Below are positions 31,301 to 41,854 of a DNA stretch of 64,000 nt, piece after piece. The stretch comes from Leishmania mexicana MHOM/GT/2001/U1103. Lineage: Eukaryota; Euglenozoa; Kinetoplastea; Trypanosomatida; Trypanosomatidae. Below the pieces are notes generated by a model that was given only the letters and a program-made list of their open reading frames with translations, was not told the origin of the DNA and searched no databases. Where the stretch lies: contig NC_018324.1 in NCBI RefSeq assembly GCF_000234665.1, positions 1,327,539 to 1,391,538 on the forward strand, given 5' to 3'. A program made the position numbers and the translations under genes. Within the stretch, counting starts at the first letter, position 1; each line of letters starts with the position of its first letter.

Positions 31301-33193
31301 TCAGCTCCTCTTCCGCTGTGTCTGGGGAGCGCCTGAGCCGACACCGCTCGCCATCTTGTAGTGCGAGCCGCGGTGCGCGAAGGAGGTGTTGATGTACGGC
31401 AGCGGTGCCGACTCATCCACGAGCCGCTCGATGCTCTGGTACCGCTCCCACTCCCACCGCTTCTTTAGGCGATACCACGTGAAGCCGGCGTTCTCGATGT
31501 TGTGGTCCGCGAACATGGCACTCACGTTGAAGTCACGCCGCTGCAGAAAGCCGAGATAGTAGTTTGCGTAGAGGCACTCCATGACAATCGGCCACGCCTT
31601 GGGCGGAACGTCTTTAGCGCATTTTTGCGCGTGCAGCATCTCGTCCTTGACAATGCACATGACGTCAAAAAGGACCTTGCGCACGGCGCGATCACGAGAC
31701 GCCAGAGGAATGTTCTTGAGCAGTCCGAGGTTCACGTGGTTGTCCGCGCAGAGGTCGGCGGGCAGCATCGTGAAGCCGAGGCGCGCGTACTTTTTCCAGA
31801 ACATCACACAATGGTTTGTCAGCCCGGTTGCACGGCCAATGTGGGTCATGAGGTGCTCCGTCGCCTCGTCTTTTATGTGCGTCACCTCAAGCAAGGAGTT
31901 AAAGAAGTAGCCGTAGAACTTGTCGAAGTGGTCGAAGAGCTGCTGCACGTTTCCGGGTTGCTGAATGACGCGCAGGCGGGCATCAGTGAAGCCGCGTACA
32001 AAAGCCTTCGTCATATGCGGGTTGCGCTCCACGGCGGCGGCGAAGGGGCGCAAGACGGGGTGGGAGTCGGTGAACTGCCCCGTGCACATCTTCCGCTTCT
32101 CCATGATTGCGCCAACGGACTCTTTCCAGAAGATCAGCTTCATACCAGCGCCGGTGCTCTTCATTCCGTGTTGCGAGTGCACCTCGAGCATAGACCACCG
32201 AGCCTTATTCAGCGACATCGCCAGGTTCCACAAGGCGTAGTAGTCGCGCCGCATCGCTTGGTCAGGGTATCCCATCTCGCCAATGCGGTAGTGAAAGAGG
32301 TCGAAGTCACGCAGCTCATCTTCCAGCTTTATGTAATCCACCTCAGCGGAACCGATGGCGGTGCCGGTGGCCTCGGCGCGATCGGCGCTCGCCTCGTTGA
32401 TGCGACGCCACATATCCTCCTTGCTCAGCTCGTTCTGTGGGAGGGCGCGGTAGTAGTCTGCAGCCTCCTTGTTGCGCATAACGCGGGAACCGTCTGCCGT
32501 AACGCGGCTGACACCCTTCGCGCTGTCACTCTGCGGGCATGGGGAGGACGAGAGAGAAGAGGTGGTCGGTCGTGCTGTGACCCCGATCGCCGCTGCTGCT
32601 GCCGCCGCCGGCCTCGCAGCGGATGCCGAGGGTGGGGAGCTCAGCGACTTAGGGTCTGCTGCAAGACTCATTGGGGACTTGCGCGGCGTCACATTCAGCG
32701 CTGCTGGTGGGGCACGACGTGGCAATGATGAGGTATGGGAAGCCGGCTCCTGAGCATGGCGATGCGCTTCGGTACCAGTGTGAGGGGGAGAGGGAAACTT
32801 GCCGGTCATGGCCACCGAAGTCATGTACTCTGCTTGAGCAGCCTGGATAGCGGCCTGGCTGCCGGGCTGCTCGCATGGTAGCACACCCCCGCCGTCGGTT
32901 CGGAAAGTGACATCTGCTTTTTCGTGCGCCGGCTTCACGAAGGCAGAGATGGAGCCCGCATAGACGCCGATGCCCTGGAAGCCTTCACTGAGGCCCATCT
33001 CTCGGGAAAGACGAACGCCTTGTGGTGTTTCTGTCTGCGGTGCTGTGGTGGCAGCAGCCGATGTCTTCGCAGTGGTAAAAGTACAAGAGGGCGGAGAGGA
33101 GGCTGTAGACTGGCGGCGCAGCGCAGCGGGGAAGACAGGGTAGTGCCTCGTCGATACCGCACCAACGGCGCGGGCCGCACGAAAGGATCTCAT
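31301..33193 (-). CDS. NDUFAF6-like complex I assembly factor (phytoene/squalene synthase-like)
   Basis: In this 630-residue protein the last ~330 residues follow NDUFAF6 (C8orf38), a squalene/phytoene-synthase-like protein needed for mitochondrial complex I assembly. Matching stretches are LIFWKESVGAIM, HPVLRPFAAAVERN, then a helix ending LLEVTHIKDEATEHLMTHIG, ATGLTNHCVMFWKKYARLGF, MLPADLCADNHVN, and AKDVPPKAWPIVMECLYANYYLGFLQRRDFNV cut across several helices. The Asp-rich prenyl-diphosphate motifs of true synthases are not evident, as in NDUFAF6. The amino terminus is Arg/Ala-rich (MRSFRAARAVGAVSTRHY), fitting mitochondrial import. Between about residues 130 and 270 lies a Ser/Pro/Ala-rich insertion that makes the protein nearly twice the usual length. 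Confidence 0.85.
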   Translation of the reverse strand: MRSFRAARAVGAVSTRHYPVFPAALRRQSTASSPPSCTFTTAKTSAAATTAPQTETPQGVRLSREMGLSEGFQGIGVYAGSISAFVKPAHEKADVTFRTDGGGVLPCEQPGSQAAIQAAQAEYMTSVAMTGKFPSPPHTGTEAHRHAQEPASHTSSLPRRAPPAALNVTPRKSPMSLAADPKSLSSPPSASAARPAAAAAAAIGVTARPTTSSLSSSPCPQSDSAKGVSRVTADGSRVMRNKEAADYYRALPQNELSKEDMWRRINEASADRAEATGTAIGSAEVDYIKLEDELRDFDLFHYRIGEMGYPDQAMRRDYYALWNLAMSLNKARWSMLEVHSQHGMKSTGAGMKLIFWKESVGAIMEKRKMCTGQFTDSHPVLRPFAAAVERNPHMTKAFVRGFTDARLRVIQQPGNVQQLFDHFDKFYGYFFNSLLEVTHIKDEATEHLMTHIGRATGLTNHCVMFWKKYARLGFTMLPADLCADNHVNLGLLKNIPLASRDRAVRKVLFDVMCIVKDEMLHAQKCAKDVPPKAWPIVMECLYANYYLGFLQRRDFNVSAMFADHNIENAGFTWYRLKKRWEWERYQSIERLVDESAPLPYINTSFAHRGSHYKMASGVGSGAPQTQRKRS

Positions 33194-34128
33194 GGGGCGG
33201 AGGGAGGGGGGACGGGGGGCGTCAAACTACACAAGTCGCGGCGATAATCAGCAGGTACACGATAGCGGGTAAAAACAGACGTCTAGGCCACGCGGATGAT
33301 GACGCTGGTGCAACGTGTAATGTCAACAGTGGAGAAAAAAGGAGAAGGGAAGAGAGAGAGGCTGCTGGTGGGCCTTGCACGGAAACCTCTGATGATAGAG
33401 ACATACGTGTGACGATGCGTCCAGCTCCACAGAGCCGACACCGGCGCACGAAAGAGTTTCGTGGCGAACAAGTGCTTTACGACGCCGGCGGAGATTCGGA
33501 GGGGTAGGGGGTGGGGCAGCGAAAGGGATTCGAGAAGAGGTGGATAGAGCTGGTAGAGCTGATAGAGGCCTAGCTCGCGCATGGGACAGTGTTACTTGGG
33601 GTGGGGTTGCACCAAGCGCGGAGAGACTAGGCTTCTTTCCCGGAGCAGCGGTGGAAGGAAAGGTGCAAGTTTCCGGCCCCTCACAGCTGCTGCGGGGAAG
33701 GAGAGACGTGCCGAAGGGAGAAAAGAGAGAAGGAGTGGGATGCGTACACACAAGACATGTCCGGAACAGCTGTATGCTGCCGACATAACTCTCCGGCTTG
33801 CTCTCCCCATTCGCTCCATCACCTTGCTCTTCCATGGCCTGCACAGTCAAGCCATCGCAGCACACAACACACCTTCCTCGTCCTCCTCGCCATAACTCAA
33901 GAGAGGGAGGGGGTGGGGAAAGTTGCCGTTGTTCGCGTAACGAGACCTGCCACAGAGCATCACGCCTGTACGCTTGCGTGAGATAAAAAGCAGAGAGGGA
34001 AAGAGGAATGGCACGCGCTGCAAGCGATGCGGCAGAGGTGCACTGCAGACACAGGGGAAGCGAAAAAGATACGCATGCGCAGAGACACGGACTTGGGGCA
34101 CGCAATGTCCGCGCAATGAACGCATGCC
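33194..34128. other. intergenic region
   Basis: No supported gene. It contains G/A-rich runs near 33196-33220 and 33500-33520. Confidence 0.6.
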
Positions 34129-34788
34129 TCAGGGCCTTTGCTGCGCACTCGTTGAGTAGCGTGGGCTCTCGGCCGTGTCTCTATTCTGAAGCAGGCACTG
34201 CTCGTCCTTCAACCTCGCGAGCAGCACCTCCGCATCTTGCGGAGTCTGTATGAGTTCAAGAAGCAGATGGGAGGGCACAAGGGACCATAGAAGCGACAGG
34301 TCGCTGTCTGGCGGTGTCAATGGTACAGAGCTAGTCGGCACACCCGCACGCTCAGCGGCACTGCGATAAACTCTGCTGCCACAGACGAATCCGCCACCAC
34401 GCACCTTGTTGCAGTGCCTCTGCTGCAACAGAGCTGCCCGGTAGCGACGCGTAGGGAAGCAGTGTGGACCTATGTGATAGGTGGCGCAGAGTCCACCCCC
34501 GCACCCGTGTGCCGTGTTGGCGACGCAGGGCGACGTCAGTGAAGTTCCCGCCGCGCGGACACTGGTGATGCCGCGGCTGTTGCGCTGGTATACCGCTGCT
34601 TCATTAAAGGTGAGTGTCTGAACAACTTTGCGGGGCGTTTTGTTCTGCCGCAGTAAGGCTGCGCATGCGTCGCTACATACGTGCGTGCAAGTGCCTCCCG
34701 GGGAATGAAAAAGCGATGCACAGCGTCTGCACGCTTCAAGCTGCAGTGCGCACAGATCATGCGACGAGCACGAGAAGGCGTTGTCCAT
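34129..34788 (-). CDS. Cys-rich protein of unknown function
   Basis: This 219-residue protein starts at an ATG with a Cys/His-dense amino terminus: C7, C13, C20, C23, C34, C38 and C42 with H10, H28 and H36. The spacing (CxxC, then CxxxCxxxC) could bind one or two zinc ions but does not match a zinc-finger class I know. A second Cys/His cluster lies around residues 88-140. The carboxyl part is helical (LLWSLVPSHLLLELIQ, then AEVLLARLKDEQCLL). There is no signal peptide or membrane segment. Codon use resembles real genes here, but no homologue is recognised. Confidence 0.6.
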   Translation of the reverse strand: MDNAFSCSSHDLCALQLEACRRCASLFHSPGGTCTHVCSDACAALLRQNKTPRKVVQTLTFNEAAVYQRNSRGITSVRAAGTSLTSPCVANTAHGCGGGLCATYHIGPHCFPTRRYRAALLQQRHCNKVRGGGFVCGSRVYRSAAERAGVPTSSVPLTPPDSDLSLLWSLVPSHLLLELIQTPQDAEVLLARLKDEQCLLQNRDTAESPRYSTSAQQRP

Positions 34789-36877
34789 AATGTGCTCTTA
34801 CGGGGAGAGGGGTCGAGGAAAGCTCACACGCGATGTAGTGATTAGGAAACCGTACGTGTTCAAAGGAGAGCGCCGAGGCTAATGTTGGCTGCGCGTCACT
34901 GAGTGCGTGCTGGCCGAGAATGCACGTGTGAGACAGCGTGCGTGGGAGTCAGCACGCCGTTTCTTCGCGTATTTCCAATCTTTCGGGCTGCATAAAAGAG
35001 CAAAAATGAGAGATTTCATCGCCGATGCAGCCCAAGGCGCTGCTTAGGGAGTGATAGAGATGATCTTGAGAGGATAGCCGGAGAGAGACACACACATGGG
35101 TGGGGAGTGGGGTGGAGGGAAGTGGAGAAGATAGGGGAAAAAAGTTGCAGGCAATATGGCGACGCACAAGCAGAAGGAAAGCCAAAGCCAAGGGTCAGCG
35201 CTGCAAGAACCCTCCACCACACCACGCCACGCCTCCCTTCATCAGAGAGGGGGTCTCAGACTTGTCCTCATCTCTGTCCGTCACATTATCGGATCGCGGC
35301 CAATCGGCGTGCCAGCCAAGGAACGGCAAGCTGTTCTTAACCCCCCCCCTTCGTGCAAAGCCTCTCTGTTCGCGTGCACCTCTTCCGAGATGGAGTGATG
35401 AGAATGAAGGCCGCCAACAGACGCAAGCCCGGCAGGGAGAGGAGGAAAACTCCTCGCAACCGCAAGTAGAGAAGTCATCAAAAGAGAGGGCCAACCAGCC
35501 CAACAAATGTTGGGCGACCGCGTTTGGAGAGGTGCAGGGATGCAAACAGTATGTGTATTGCAGCCGCGCCGTGCTGGCCGCAGGCGCTCATCACCATTCC
35601 GCCATAATTGGGGTGGACAAATCGCGCGGCGTCTTTGCTACGCTCGCGGGTAACATGTATCCGCTAAGCAGACGCCTGGGCGAGGGCTAGACCTCGTCCA
35701 CTCCCCCCATAGTCGCACTTATCCGTGTTAATGCATCAGCTCTGCATTTCGATTAGGTCCATCTGGGTGTACGCGCCGCCCGTCGTCGGTGCTCCGCCCA
35801 GCGTCGGGGTGAGCAAGGAGGCCCGAAGAAACAACCTGAGCGGTGGCCTGTGCGCTCCCCGACGTAAGCTGCATAGCCGATTGATGTCGGGTCCGCCAGA
35901 TTGCGGTGCGTAGGGGTCGGGAGAGGGGTAGCGGGGCACGGCCGAGCACCGGCCTAGAATACATGCAGTAGCCCCTCCTCAATAGCTGCGCTCGAAGTCA
36001 CCTATCCTTCGACTAGCGCTGAGGAGAAAAAGAATGTTGAGGGAGGTTTGTCACCGCCCAGGTCGCATTGCGGCAATCGGAGGTGGCCTTCGCCGACTCG
36101 GCCTTGCGCTTCAGCCGCCGTGGTTCTCAAGTCGTCATCTTGCTTCTCCTTCCCTGCCGTCTGCTGAGTTGCATGTTTGCAAACTATGATGGAGACTATT
36201 GTGCGTGGCGGGTGAGCGGGGCTGCACCACCTCACCGAACACTTCTTGTCTGCCCAGAGGCGTACATGCAGGGAGGAGGTCAGCTAAAAGAGTTTCAGTC
36301 CCATTCATGTGCACGCACACGACTTCGCACACAATCCTACCTTGCCTTCGGCCCGGCATGGTCGCCCCCCCCCTCTCCATATGAACGCGAGTATTCGTGC
36401 TTCGCTTTGCCCAATCATCGTTCAAACGCCCCTGAGAGGTGTAGCGGCACGCTGTAAGCGTGCACGGTGTGTGCACAACCGCACCACAGAAAAAAAGAAA
36501 GCAAAGAAACAAATATGTGTTCAGAGCGGCTGGCACACGTGTGCGAGGGATGCAGAGCGGCAGAAAGGGGAAAGGGAGGGGGGAATGCGGCCGCGCAGGA
36601 CAAGCCAGTAGCGCTTACAATACAAGCACACGTATATGTGGTCGCGTATCTGTGGATATCAGCGTGCACGTCATCGCCTTCCTCCCCCCAAATCCGACCT
36701 CCATCACAGCAGTTCACGAGGGGACAGAGGCAGGTGTGTTCCATCCTTCATGCAGTCACAAGTGCGAGAGCCCAATAATAGGAGTGTAAAGAGCAGCAGC
36801 GCTACTGCAGTTTCCCGTGTTCTCATCACGTGGATCGATCAGTGAGGAGTGCCTTCGCACAGTCCAAGCTGCGCCAC
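34789..36877. other. intergenic region containing a gene relic
   Basis: No intact gene in 2.1 kb. The part 35736-36330 has features of a decayed coding sequence (listed separately). A C-run lies at about 35340-35349 and another at about 36366-36374. Confidence 0.55.
35736..36330 (-). pseudogene. Probable relic of an RNA-binding (RRM) protein gene
   Basis: Minus-strand pieces look coding but lie in different frames. Around 36242-36271 one frame reads LHVRLWADKK, like the last strand of an RRM (LHVRLADKK type). A neighbouring frame just upstream reads MNGTE, the usual RRM phrase before that strand. Further down, one frame gives YPSPDPYAPQSGGP, the others give SIGYAAYVG and SAQATAQVVSSGLLAHP, and the first frame resumes with TLGGAPTTGGAYTQMDLIEMQS and a stop at 35736. 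A Pro/Tyr/Gly-rich tail after an RRM is common in trypanosomatid RNA-binding proteins. At least three small indels and an in-frame stop separate the pieces. Assignment as RRM is tentative. Confidence 0.4.
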
Positions 36878-38695
36878 TCACTTCATTAGCGCACTCACCA
36901 CCACCTCCGGCTCGATCACCTTCAAGTCCTGGTAGGTCTGCCCAACGCCCACGAACACGATGGGCTGACCGAGTTCGTACACCATGGAGAGCGCTGCGCC
37001 GACCTTGTCGTCGATCGTGTCGAACTTGGTCAGCACAATGCCATCGATACCGCGCGACCGAGACCCGACAGGCGCGAAGTCCACGAGACACTGATTGAAC
37101 TTGCGCAGCTGATCGATGCCATTGTTGCCCACTAGAGCCTCGCCAACAAAGAGGACGAGATCCGGTTGATTGTCATGGATGAGCTTTGCCAAGGCTCGCA
37201 TGCGAGACTCGTGATCCTGCATCCTGCCAGCCGTGTCGACCATTACTACGTCGATGTGCTGCTTGTTTGCCTGCGCCATTGCTGCCGCAGCAACGGCGGA
37301 AGGATCGGTTCCGTAGCCTAGCTGAAAGACAGGGACCCCCAAGCACCGCCCGTGCACCCCTAGCTGCTCCACCGCACCATGTCGGAAGGTGTCGCCGGCG
37401 GCCAAGAGGACCGAATTACCGTTCTGTTGCAGCCAATAGGTTATCTTTGCGAGGGACGTAGACTTACCCACCCCATTCACGCCGCAGAGGACAATGGAGT
37501 AAGGTTTCCCGGCGGCCTTGGCAGCGGCCACGTCGCGTAAGAGGTTCACCTCGCGCTTCGGCTGCAGAATGCGACGCAGCGAGGCCATCATGGCGTCCTC
37601 GACGGTCTTGTAGAGCGAGTCGAACGTGCCGAGCCGCTTGCCAGCTAGGGAGGCCTCGACAGACTTGCACACGTGCTCGGCAACCTCCACGGCAACGTTC
37701 TTCGCAATGAGCTTCTCGCGCAAGTCAGGGATGATGTTCTTCAAGTCCTCTGCGTCTACCTCTCGGGTGCCGACATAGGAGCGCAGCCACGTCGCCAAGC
37801 GACCACGCGACTGCCCCTCCCACTCTCGCTCCTTCACCGGGGCAATAGCACCATTAGGCAGGCGCTTGATGTACGTCTCGCGCTGTATGCTAGCCTGCGC
37901 CTGCAGCTCCGCCTCGGTTGCCTTCTTCTCGTGTAACTGCTTCTCCACCATGGGGTCGTGAACGGCCCCGGGGTTGTCCCACCTGGTCGGCTTCTTGCCA
38001 CGCTTCTTGGCCGAGCCGCTGGATGCCGCCGCCTCCGATGCACCACTTGCATTGCTCTTTCCAGGACCGCCGCCAATAGTGAGACGACGACCATCTTTAG
38101 TCACGATAACCTTGCCTGCATTCTGTGTGGCGGGCTGCTGGGGGCTGTCCCCATACACGTCGTCGTCCGCGTCGTCCTCCTGCGCGGAGACGCTGTTGCT
38201 TGCCTCTCCCGCGGCACTACTGCTACCGCTGCACGCAGCCTCATCCCTATCCTCGCCTTCTACGCCATGCCGCGAGGCCGCCTCCTCGCTGGCATTGAAC
38301 TTCGCGAGCAGCGCGGCGTACTCCGCACTGAACTCCATCAAGTTTGCGGCCGGCACCTGCTTGCTGCTCCCTTGAGTGTTGAAAAAGAAGTCCTGCTGGG
38401 CAGTTTGCTTGCCGTATTTCTTAGCAAAGGTAGTTGCGATGTCGCGCAGAAAAACGTGCATGTAGTGCGGCTTGAAGAACTTGGGATACACCGCGACGAC
38501 GAAGAACCTGGCGTCGTTCTCCAAGGTCCACCGCAGCTGGTAGTCGTCCACGTTGTATTGCGCGTGACCCGCACGATCCTCTAGCAGCACTTCCTGGATC
38601 AGTTTGTTCACCATGGTACGCCGCCCTGTTTCGTGGGTTGTACACTGCCACAGCACCACGCCGCTGTCGCTCACAATCGACAGTGTATCAATCAT
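36878..38695 (-). CDS. Signal recognition particle receptor alpha subunit
   Basis: This 605-residue GTPase tethers SRP-ribosome complexes to the ER membrane through the beta subunit. The amino terminus (MIDTLSIVSDSGVVLWQ) is the longin-like SRX domain. An acidic and basic charged linker spans about residues 140-280. The FtsY-like NG domain follows, with the P-loop GVNGVGKSTSLAKI near residue 404, DTFRHGAVEQL, DTAGRMQDHESRM near 485, TKFDTIDDKVGAALS near 556, and the closing GQTYQDLK. All G motifs are intact. The length fits eukaryotic SR-alpha. The first in-frame ATG starts exactly with the SRX domain. Confidence 0.96.
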   Translation of the reverse strand: MIDTLSIVSDSGVVLWQCTTHETGRRTMVNKLIQEVLLEDRAGHAQYNVDDYQLRWTLENDARFFVVAVYPKFFKPHYMHVFLRDIATTFAKKYGKQTAQQDFFFNTQGSSKQVPAANLMEFSAEYAALLAKFNASEEAASRHGVEGEDRDEAACSGSSSAAGEASNSVSAQEDDADDDVYGDSPQQPATQNAGKVIVTKDGRRLTIGGGPGKSNASGASEAAASSGSAKKRGKKPTRWDNPGAVHDPMVEKQLHEKKATEAELQAQASIQRETYIKRLPNGAIAPVKEREWEGQSRGRLATWLRSYVGTREVDAEDLKNIIPDLREKLIAKNVAVEVAEHVCKSVEASLAGKRLGTFDSLYKTVEDAMMASLRRILQPKREVNLLRDVAAAKAAGKPYSIVLCGVNGVGKSTSLAKITYWLQQNGNSVLLAAGDTFRHGAVEQLGVHGRCLGVPVFQLGYGTDPSAVAAAAMAQANKQHIDVVMVDTAGRMQDHESRMRALAKLIHDNQPDLVLFVGEALVGNNGIDQLRKFNQCLVDFAPVGSRSRGIDGIVLTKFDTIDDKVGAALSMVYELGQPIVFVGVGQTYQDLKVIEPEVVVSALMK

Positions 38696-39625
38696 CCTGC
38701 CTATACCGCTGACGCTCTTTCTCTTGGTTGTTCTTAAAGCTGCACTAGCGGCACATCAAGTGGAACATGCGAACACCGTACGTGTGTACGTGTGTATGTG
38801 TACGGGGGGGGGGGGGTAGAGTCAGTGAAAGGCAATGAAAAAGGAAGACAGACTCACAGATTGGCAGGCATGAAGAGACACCGCTACCCACCACACACAC
38901 AGAGACACCTCACTCGCTCTCATCGCTGATGGAATGGGAGTCTGTTAGACGCAGGAACAAAAGCGCGCGGGCCCCTTGTGTGTGCGTGTGTGTGTGTGTG
39001 TGGGAGGGGGAGGGCGTAGTAACGCTGCGGAGATGGGTATCACAGAGGGTACGTGCGTATACAGCACTGGTAAGCACTCGCTAACCTCACAGCTTGACAT
39101 GCATGAGGCAGTGGCGCCCTTTTTTCGTTGCGCTTCGCGCTAGCTTATGACGCCGTATCAGTATGCTGTGCTGCCTTCTCCGCAACTCATCAACTCAGCC
39201 TAGCGCGATTGCCGTCAATTATGTAGTGTACCCTCACCTGCAGTATGCATCACTTCTTTTTCGCCTTTGTTACTGTTGTTGCTGGAAGCTGTGGAGTACA
39301 GCTTCGCCTTTCGTTCAACGTGCCAGTCGATGGAAGCAACCGCGAAACGGAAGAGGACGGGACGGGCGCCTCACTATACAGAGAGAAAAAGACACACGCA
39401 CCACACGGAAACAGATAACAGCATGCAACAAGCCCCAGAGAAAGCGCACAACCTTAAGTTCATCCGTGGGAGGGAGCCAGTGGAGACAAGGAACAAGTGA
39501 GAACAGCGAGTGAGATACACGTGAACGTTTTAGAAAGCGCACACACGGGGGACAGCAACTATAACTTGGTCGTCGGCGTTGCAGCACACGTCCATCACGC
39601 AAAGCGAGGTGGAAGGGGGGAGGGT
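38696..39625. other. intergenic region
   Basis: No supported gene. It contains a G13 run at 38804-38816 and a GT tract at about 38978-39001, both in the sequence before the SRP receptor start. Confidence 0.6.
38804..38816. repeat. G13 homopolymer
   Basis: Thirteen consecutive G on the plus strand (C13 on the coding strand), next to GT-rich sequence, about 110 bases upstream of the SRP receptor start. It could form part of the pyrimidine tract for splicing. Its length is error-prone in sequencing. Confidence 0.9.
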
Positions 39626-41029
39626 TCAATCGAACCCCGCAAAGCCTGTCAACACGAACGCGTCGTAGTACTTCTTCTTGTGCAGCTGATGGCACCAGTT
39701 CCACGCGGATGTAAGCCTTCCGTCGATACAACTGCCGCCGTCGTCGCCAGAACCGTCAAAGGCGTGCTTGAAGAAGTCGCTCAGGATCATCATCATCAAC
39801 TCGGCGTAGCTATGATACTTGGAACGCAGCAGGTTTCGAAGACCGGGGTAGTTATCGTACTCGTGCGCCACCTGCGGCTGCCCTTCCTCTTCCTCGTCCT
39901 CCTCGTGGAAGACGTAGCGCAGCGCATGCAGCGTCTGCACAACCGGTTTTACCAGCCGAGGGATGACGGTGTACTTGTCGATGAACACCAGAGGGTTCGG
40001 CACGTCGCGATCGCCGAGGTGAATTACCTTTATACCAACCCATCCACCCATGCGCTGCTCCGTGTCGCGCACGAGGCGAGACATGACCCCGTAGCTCCTC
40101 GGTGCCGAGCACATGCGGTGAAACCCCTGCCCGGTGTTCGATACGACGTATTGACCCTGCCCCTCCACGAGCATGTCGTCCTCGGCGGCCTCCCACAGAT
40201 TCAAAATATTCTTTTGCACGTTTTCCCACAGCAGCAGCGACTCGGCGACGTACTGACAGTGCGTCGCGTGGCTGTGCGTAAAGCAGGCACCGCCGCGGCC
40301 GTGGCGAATGGAGATGCTATAGACGTCGTCCGATGGAAGAGACTCAAAGTCGCGGCTCAACCAGCGCCGCAAGGTACGAAGCGGCCGCGTGTTGAACTGA
40401 ATGAACGAATACACATCGTCAATGCTGCGCAGGCAGTGCTCGATGACCTCCTTCCTGTGCCCATCGCCTTTCCCGTAGCGTTCGATGAGGCTCTGCATGC
40501 CAGCCTGCTTCTCAGCCCCCTTCCGTTTCAGATAATCAGTGCGGACGACCTCGTCGTCAGCGAGGGTCTCGCAGTGGATACTAGAGAGGGCCGCCTCCAC
40601 GGTCCGCACCGGTATGACGAGCGTGCTTTGAATGGCAAGAGCGCGCTGAATAGACTGCTTCTGCACATCCTGCAGCATCATCATTAGCTTGCCAAACTCT
40701 CCGCGGTGACTGAAGGGGTTCAGGCGTTTGTGGCGGCGCATAATCTCAAAGAGGTCTTCCAGCAGCGGCACGACCGTGGCCACCTTAACCTCCCCTGCGA
40801 GGAAAGAGTTCTTCACGGAACGTGGAATGGCATCCGAGGCAATCGCGAGTCCGACAACGATGTCGATGAACTCGCGCATAGCCACTTCCATACGGCCCTC
40901 CTTCCCATAAGGGCGCATGAAGTCATCGACATCATCCGTATACTCACTCACTTTCAGTGCCGCCACTATGAGCTGCAGCTTCTGCCGCTCCAGGTCCGTC
41001 AGCCGGAGAGGGTATTGAGAGAAGTGCAT
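39626..41029 (-). CDS. UPF0652 / DUF2009 family protein
   Basis: This 467-residue protein fits the DUF2009 (UPF0652) family of fungi, plants and protists. Characteristic stretches are FSHRGEFGKLMMMLQDVQ, PLRTLRRWLSRDFESL, then GRGGACFTHSHATHCQYV and GDRDVPNPLVFIDKY. No catalytic function is established for the family. Near the distal part it carries an acidic insert (EEDEEEEGQ). There is no signal peptide or membrane segment, so it is probably cytosolic. It looks intact, with the start at the first ATG. Family assignment is from memory of the motif style and should be confirmed. Confidence 0.7.
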   Translation of the reverse strand: MHFSQYPLRLTDLERQKLQLIVAALKVSEYTDDVDDFMRPYGKEGRMEVAMREFIDIVVGLAIASDAIPRSVKNSFLAGEVKVATVVPLLEDLFEIMRRHKRLNPFSHRGEFGKLMMMLQDVQKQSIQRALAIQSTLVIPVRTVEAALSSIHCETLADDEVVRTDYLKRKGAEKQAGMQSLIERYGKGDGHRKEVIEHCLRSIDDVYSFIQFNTRPLRTLRRWLSRDFESLPSDDVYSISIRHGRGGACFTHSHATHCQYVAESLLLWENVQKNILNLWEAAEDDMLVEGQGQYVVSNTGQGFHRMCSAPRSYGVMSRLVRDTEQRMGGWVGIKVIHLGDRDVPNPLVFIDKYTVIPRLVKPVVQTLHALRYVFHEEDEEEEGQPQVAHEYDNYPGLRNLLRSKYHSYAELMMMILSDFFKHAFDGSGDDGGSCIDGRLTSAWNWCHQLHKKKYYDAFVLTGFAGFD

Positions 41030-41854
41030 GGCTACGTGCTGTTGCTTCGATCCTGTGTGTCTTGTTCAATGGCCTCTACACCGACGCACAGTCGCTCCCG
41101 TGGAAGAGAGTTTTGCGCGTGAGCTGCTATCTATTCAACAAAAGAGAAGACTGCGGCGCCACCGTTATCCACTTCTTCCACCGCACACACTCGCACCCCC
41201 ACGCGCCACGGCTGGCCGCTTCACGAGAAACGGACTGTCGAGTGACGGAGCACTGCCGTGGCCAACAAGCTTCTCTTCCTTTACCAGCTTCTGCGGGTGC
41301 CTCAGTGTATGGGCCCGGCACGTGCAAAGGGAAAAAGAGAAGACAAGAGGCGGGGGGAGGGTGGGGGTAACACCGTCAGAAAAACAGGAAAAGAAACCGC
41401 ACGCACGCGCACCTGCCGAGAGGGTACCACTTGTGTGCTGTTGCTGCGGCGCGCCACGTGTTGCGAAGACCTCTCCAAATGAGGGTGAACAGAAAAAGGA
41501 TGTGAGAGATCGTGTGTTTGTGTGTGTGTGTGTGTGTCAAATTATAACGGACGGACCGCCTGTTTCTCTACGTTTGTTTGTCTCTGCGGTGACCAAAACG
41601 GCGTGCGCTCACGAAACCGAACAGATGCACGCACACGCACGGATACGCGCGGAGGAGCAGTCTCTCTTTTTTTTTGTGCCGGTGCACCTGTTCCATTTGA
41701 CCATCTACAAGATCATAAAACAGGGTACAACAAGGGGGAGGGGTGAGTAGGAGACGCGGAGACGGAAACGATGGCAAAGCGAAGCAGTGCACGCCATGAA
41801 AGGTGCGAAGAGAGAGAGACGTCGCTACGGAAGCACTAGTTGCTGTCGGTGATC

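Noticed and set aside
31502..32728. Long plus-strand frame of 408 codons
   Set aside because: It is the antisense shadow of the NDUFAF6-like gene; high third-position GC removes stops on the opposite strand.
39497..40687. Long plus-strand frame of 396 codons
   Set aside because: Antisense shadow of the UPF0652 gene.
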